Assembly: GCA_002325245.1 (NCBI GenBank)
Contig: DCRR01000011.1
Location: 169,298-233,297, forward strand
Origin: Microbacteriaceae bacterium UBA1487
GTDB lineage: Bacteria > Actinomycetota > Actinomycetes > Actinomycetales > Microbacteriaceae
Direction of reading: 5' to 3'
DNA: 64,000 nt
Shown: positions 61,078 to 64,000 of the stretch, piece by piece
Numbering within the stretch: the stretch's first letter is position 1
Layout: the number at the start of each line of letters is the position of its first letter
Notes under the pieces: generated by a model
The model's database searches: none
Told to the model about the DNA's origin: nothing
The model's input: only the letters and a program-made list of their open reading frames with translations
Translations under genes and position numbers: made by a program

Positions 61078-61548
61078 TCAGCGAGCCGCGAGCGACTTCT
61101 CGAAGCAGACCGAGAGCTCCGCGTCGACGTAGTACCCGAACCGCGGGATCTCGTGGAACCCGGCGCGCTCGTAGAAGCGCACCGCGGCCCGCTGCTCGAG
61201 CCCCGTCTCCAGCACCAGGCGCGACCAGCCGCGCTCCCGGGCGGCCGACTCCAAGGCGCCCAGGATCGCCTCGGCGACGCCCGCGCCGCGTCGCTCGGGA
61301 ACGACGAACATGCGCTTGATCTCGCCGTGCGAGGCGTCGATCGGGCGGAGTCCCCCGCACCCGACGGGCGTCGCGCCGTCGAAGGCGACCAGGAACAGCG
61401 CGATGTCGTCGCCGGTCGGCTTCGGCCCAGGCTCGGTGTCCTCGCCGGAGTACAGCGCCCGCACCTCGGCCTGCTGGCTCTCGCGCAGGGCATCGCCCGC
61501 AGGATCCTCCCAGGGCACCTCGCGGATGTCGAGGGAGAGCGCGGTCAC
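61078..61548 (-). CDS. GNAT-family N-acetyltransferase
   Basis: 156 residues. VAFDGATPVGCGGLRPID, KRMFVVPERRGAGVAEAILGALE (acetyl-CoA loop RxxGxA) and LVLETGLEQRAAVRFYERAGFHEIP cover motifs D, A and B of GNAT. Substrate unknown. GTG start 61548 inside the purC stop (GTGA), so it is translated as the tail of the purD-purC unit. Confidence 0.87.
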   Translation of the reverse strand: MTALSLDIREVPWEDPAGDALRESQQAEVRALYSGEDTEPGPKPTGDDIALFLVAFDGATPVGCGGLRPIDASHGEIKRMFVVPERRGAGVAEAILGALESAARERGWSRLVLETGLEQRAAVRFYERAGFHEIPRFGYYVDAELSVCFEKSLAAR

Positions 61549-62471
61549 CCCGTGATCCGGTCGGCCAGCTCGCGGTAGCGCGCCGCCGTCCTCTCCACGA
61601 TGTCGTCGGGCAGGGCCGGCGGGGTGCCCGTCTTGTCCCAGTTCGCCGCGAGCCAGTCGCGCACGATCTGCTTGTCGAAGCTCTCCAGGCGGCGCTCACC
61701 GCCCGCGGCGTACACCTCCGCGTCCCAGTAGCGGCTCGAGTCGCTGGTCAGCACCTCGTCGGCGAGGGTCAGGTCGCCGCCGTCCTCGGGGTCGAGGCCG
61801 AACTCGAACTTCGTGTCGGCCAGGATCAGCCCGTGCTGCGAGACGATCTCCGACGCGGTGCGGTAGATGTCGAGGCTGCGCGCGCGCAGCTCCTCGGCGC
61901 GGTCGGCGCCGACCAGCTCGACGGTGCGCTCGAAGGTGATGTTCTCGTCGTGCTCGCCGAGCGGCGCCTTGAACGCGGGAGTGTAGATCGGCTCGGGCAG
62001 CTGGTCGCCCTCGCTCAGCCCCGCCGGCAGCGGCAGGCCGCACACGGTCTGCGACTCGCGGTACTCGGCCCAGCCGGAGCCGACCAGGTAGCCGCGCACG
62101 ACCGCTTCGATCGGCAGCATGTCGAGTTCGTGCACGTGCATCGCGCGCTCGGCGATGCCCTCCGGCAGGTGCTCGCCGAGCGCCGGGTGCGCCGCCACCA
62201 GGTGGTGCGGAACGCCGAGCCGGCGGAACCACCACATGCTGAGCTGCGTGAGCATGGCGCCCTTGCCGGGGATCGCCGGCTCCAGCACGTGATCGAAGGC
62301 GCTGACGCGGTCCGAGGCGACGACGAGCACGCGGCCGGGCTCGTCATCCTTGACGTAGAGCTCGCGGACCTTGCCCGAGTAGACGTGCTTCCAGCCGAGC
62401 TCCAGCAGGCGCGGGTCGCCGTCGGCGTGGGCGCCGGGGCGCGGGTCGTCGGAAGTGGGGAGTCCGGTCAT
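61545..62471 (-). CDS. purC: SAICAR synthetase
   Basis: Ligates aspartate to CAIR in purine synthesis. 308 residues: WKHVYSGKVRELYV and VVASDRVSAFDHVLE at the N-terminus (nucleotide site), PIEAVVRGYLVGSGWAEY, GLILADTKFEFGLD and LTSDSSRYWDAEVY. These match PurC. Start ATG 62471 overlaps the purD stop by 4 bases. The enzyme is a little longer than the E. coli one, as usual for the long actinobacterial type. Confidence 0.97.
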   Translation of the reverse strand: MTGLPTSDDPRPGAHADGDPRLLELGWKHVYSGKVRELYVKDDEPGRVLVVASDRVSAFDHVLEPAIPGKGAMLTQLSMWWFRRLGVPHHLVAAHPALGEHLPEGIAERAMHVHELDMLPIEAVVRGYLVGSGWAEYRESQTVCGLPLPAGLSEGDQLPEPIYTPAFKAPLGEHDENITFERTVELVGADRAEELRARSLDIYRTASEIVSQHGLILADTKFEFGLDPEDGGDLTLADEVLTSDSSRYWDAEVYAAGGERRLESFDKQIVRDWLAANWDKTGTPPALPDDIVERTAARYRELADRITG

Positions 62472-63760
62472 GATGCGGTGTCCGATCCCGCGGGCCGCGT
62501 GACGCGCTCCGCGATGTCGTGGCGGTAGTGGCCGCCGTCGAGTCCGATGCGTCCGATCGCCTCGTAGGCCCGGGTGCGGGCCTCGGTGAAGTCGTGGCCG
62601 TGGGCCACCACGCCCAGCACGCGGCCGCCGGTGGCGACGTGGCGCTCGCCGACGAGCGCGGTGGCGGCGTGCGCGAGGGTGACGCCCGGAACGGCGGCGG
62701 CCTCGTCGAGGCCGGTCAGCTCGCGCCCAGTGATCGGATCCTCGGGGTAGCCCTCGCTCGCCAGCACCACCACCACGGCGGCGTCATTCGAGAACTCGGG
62801 GTAGCTCATGCCGCCCAGCCGCCCGGTGGCGGCGGCGAGCAGCAGCTCGGAGAGCGGGGTCTCGAGTCGCGGCAGCACCACCTGGGTCTCCGGGTCGCCG
62901 AAGCGCGCGTTGAACTCGATCACCTTGACACCCGCCTCGGTGATGATGAGCCCGCAGTAGAGCAGGCCGACGAACGGCGTGCCCTCCGCTTCGAGCGCAC
63001 GCACGGTCGGCAGTGCGATCGTGCCGAGCACCTCGTCGACGAAGGCCGCCTCGCTGCCCCAGCGGTCGTTCAGCCACGGCAGCGGCGAGTACGCGCCCAT
63101 GCCGCCGGTGTTGGGGCCCTCGTCGCCGTCGAGCGCGCGCTTGTAGTCCTGCGCGGGGCTGAGCGGCACGACGTCGTGCCCGTCGGAGAGGAAGAACAGC
63201 GACACTTCGGGGCCGCTCAGGAACTCCTCGATCAGCACGGGCCCCTGCTGCAGGTAGTGCAGACCGTGGGCGAGCGCCGCCGAGTGGTCGTTCGACACCA
63301 GCACGCCCTTGCCCGCGGCAAGGCCGTCGGCCTTCACGACGTAGGGGGCGCCGAGGTCCTCGAGCGCGGTGGCGAGCTCGTCGGGATCGGTGGTGCGGAT
63401 CGCGCGGCCGGTCGGCACGTTCGCCGCATCCATGATCCGCTTCGCGAAGGCCTTCGAGCCCTCCAGAGCGGCGGCCCGCTTGCCGGGGCCGAACACCGGC
63501 ACGTCGACCGCGCGCAGCGCATCCGCCACGCCCGCGACGAGCGGAGCCTCCGGGCCGATGACGACGAGGTCGACGTCGCTCTCCCGCGCGTAGGAGGCGA
63601 CCAGTTCGCCGTTCTCCGCGTCGAGCGCGACCGTCTCGATCTCCGCGGCGATTCCGGCGTTGCCGGGGGCGGCGATGATTTCGTGATTCGCGTCTTCGCG
63701 AATCAGAGCTGTGACGATCGCGTGCTCGCGGGCGCCCGAACCGAGGACCAGGATTCTCAC
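62468..63760 (-). CDS. purD: Phosphoribosylamine-glycine ligase
   Basis: ATP-grasp enzyme making GAR from phosphoribosylamine and glycine. 430 residues: MRILVLGSGAREHAI at the start, KADGLAAGKGVLV in the grasp domain, FLSGPEVSLFFLSDG, GGMGAYSPLPWL and VIEFNARFGDPETQVVLPRL. All as in PurD. GTG start 63760 preceded by TAGCCT with 6-base spacing. Heads a purD-purC-GNAT unit on the minus strand. Confidence 0.97.
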   Translation of the reverse strand: MRILVLGSGAREHAIVTALIREDANHEIIAAPGNAGIAAEIETVALDAENGELVASYARESDVDLVVIGPEAPLVAGVADALRAVDVPVFGPGKRAAALEGSKAFAKRIMDAANVPTGRAIRTTDPDELATALEDLGAPYVVKADGLAAGKGVLVSNDHSAALAHGLHYLQQGPVLIEEFLSGPEVSLFFLSDGHDVVPLSPAQDYKRALDGDEGPNTGGMGAYSPLPWLNDRWGSEAAFVDEVLGTIALPTVRALEAEGTPFVGLLYCGLIITEAGVKVIEFNARFGDPETQVVLPRLETPLSELLLAAATGRLGGMSYPEFSNDAAVVVVLASEGYPEDPITGRELTGLDEAAAVPGVTLAHAATALVGERHVATGGRVLGVVAHGHDFTEARTRAYEAIGRIGLDGGHYRHDIAERVTRPAGSDTAS

Positions 63761-63766
63761 CTGGCC

Positions 63767-63772
63767 AGGCTA
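63767..63772 (-). promoter_or_regulatory. Leaderless -10 of purD-purC
   Basis: Minus-strand TAGCCT ends exactly 6 bases before the GTG at 63760. Confidence 0.5.
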
Positions 63773-63833
63773 CCTGGCGCGCGCGAGGCGCCCGAACCTG
63801 TCCAGCGAACCGTGAGTTCTCGGGGTCGGTTGT

Positions 63834-63839
63834 TAGCGT
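63834..63839 (+). promoter_or_regulatory. Leaderless -10 of the sterol-carrier-fold gene
   Basis: TAGCGT ends exactly 6 bases before ATG 63846. With the purD -10 it makes a divergent pair within 85 bases. Confidence 0.5.
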
Positions 63840-63845
63840 GGAGGC

Positions 63846-64000
63846 ATGGCGAAGGCGAAGATCGCGGCGATCGTGGGCGAGGCATCCATCCGCAAGGAGA
63901 TGCGGGGCGAGGGTGATCGCGACTCGACGGCGCTCGCGACCCGGTACCTGCTGCAGCTGCTGGCCGAGAAGGCGCCGGGGCACTCGGTCGAGGTGCGGGT
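63846..64000 (+). CDS. Sterol-carrier-fold (SCP-like) protein, 5' part only
   Basis: Cut by the window end after 51 complete codons. MAKAKIAAIVGEASIRKEMR followed by ATRYLLQLLAEKAPGHSVEV resembles the N-terminus of the actinobacterial 'sterol carrier family protein' that is commonly found next to purine genes; this is from memory of the family and rests on a short segment. Function in bacteria is unknown. Divergent from purD. Confidence 0.55.
   Translation, partial: MAKAKIAAIVGEASIRKEMRGEGDRDSTALATRYLLQLLAEKAPGHSVEVR

Noticed and set aside
60934..61699. N-terminal extension of the kinase and long frames across 60.6-61.7 kb on the minus strand
   Set aside because: The extension is Arg/Gly-rich without family support and a -10 lies just upstream of ATG 60933.

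Overview
The window is uniformly GC-rich actinobacterial DNA. The gene content points to a pigmented member of the Microbacteriaceae or a close relative. The clues are a C50-carotenoid cluster of the CrtE-B-I-Ye-Yf-Eb type, an HspR/HAIR heat-shock circuit, an F420-type LLM oxidoreductase, a septum-formation-domain protein, an SCP-fold gene beside purD, and many leaderless promoters. The genus cannot be fixed from this sequence. Coding is dense: no gene-free stretch exceeds about 210 bases. I saw no rRNA, tRNA, CRISPR array, prophage or insertion sequence, and no clear pseudogene.

Layout. 1-6.1 kb: C50 carotenoid cluster. idi diverges from crtE-crtB-crtI-crtYe-crtYf-crtEb, and a convergent MarR regulator closes the cluster. 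6.2-7.7 kb: an Atg22/UMF1-like MFS protein. 7.7-11.8 kb: dnaK-grpE-dnaJ-hspR behind two HAIR operators. 11.8-16.9 kb: an XRE-cupin regulator divergent from a 2-oxoglutarate/Fe(II) oxygenase, an RsmC/RlmG-like rRNA methyltransferase, and a ClpB without its N-domain behind a perfect HAIR. 16.9-23.3 kb (minus strand): threonine aldolase, a large LuxR-type (LAL) regulator, an acyl-CoA ligase and an LLM oxidoreductase; the last three are tightly packed. 23.3-27.6 kb (minus): ABC-2 exporter, DUF1232 and DUF6421-like proteins, and a lipoprotein with its own terminator. 27.7-38.3 kb: AEC transporter, exonuclease III, pyrE with a septum-formation protein, HAD phosphatase, orphan DNA methyltransferase, TrmH-type methyltransferase, purA followed by a tandem repeat, GNAT, chorismate mutase and SDR.

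39.3-53.4 kb is the most distinctive region: one 14 kb same-strand operon. It encodes an IclR regulator, amidohydrolase, class III aminotransferase, Gfo/Idh oxidoreductase, an unrecognised TIM-barrel-like protein, a D-threonine aldolase/DSD1-type enzyme, a five-gene peptide-type ABC importer with an N-acyl-D-amino-acid deacylase inserted among its genes, a RidA protein and a fumarylacetoacetase-family hydrolase. Nine of its thirteen junctions are 4-base stop/start overlaps. I read it as an import-and-catabolism system for an acylated or otherwise derivatised D-amino acid or D-3-hydroxyamino acid. The exact substrate is unknown.

53.4-64 kb holds de novo purine genes (purL, purQ-purS, purC-purD), interleaved with an MscS channel, DUF1801, DUF3817 and DUF2254 proteins, a uridine-kinase-like protein and a GNAT. 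A sterol-carrier-fold gene is cut by the window end.

A recurring signal is a TANNNT -10 hexamer ending exactly 6 (sometimes 7-9) bases before the start codon with no Shine-Dalgarno. This implies widespread leaderless transcription and supports many of the start choices made here.
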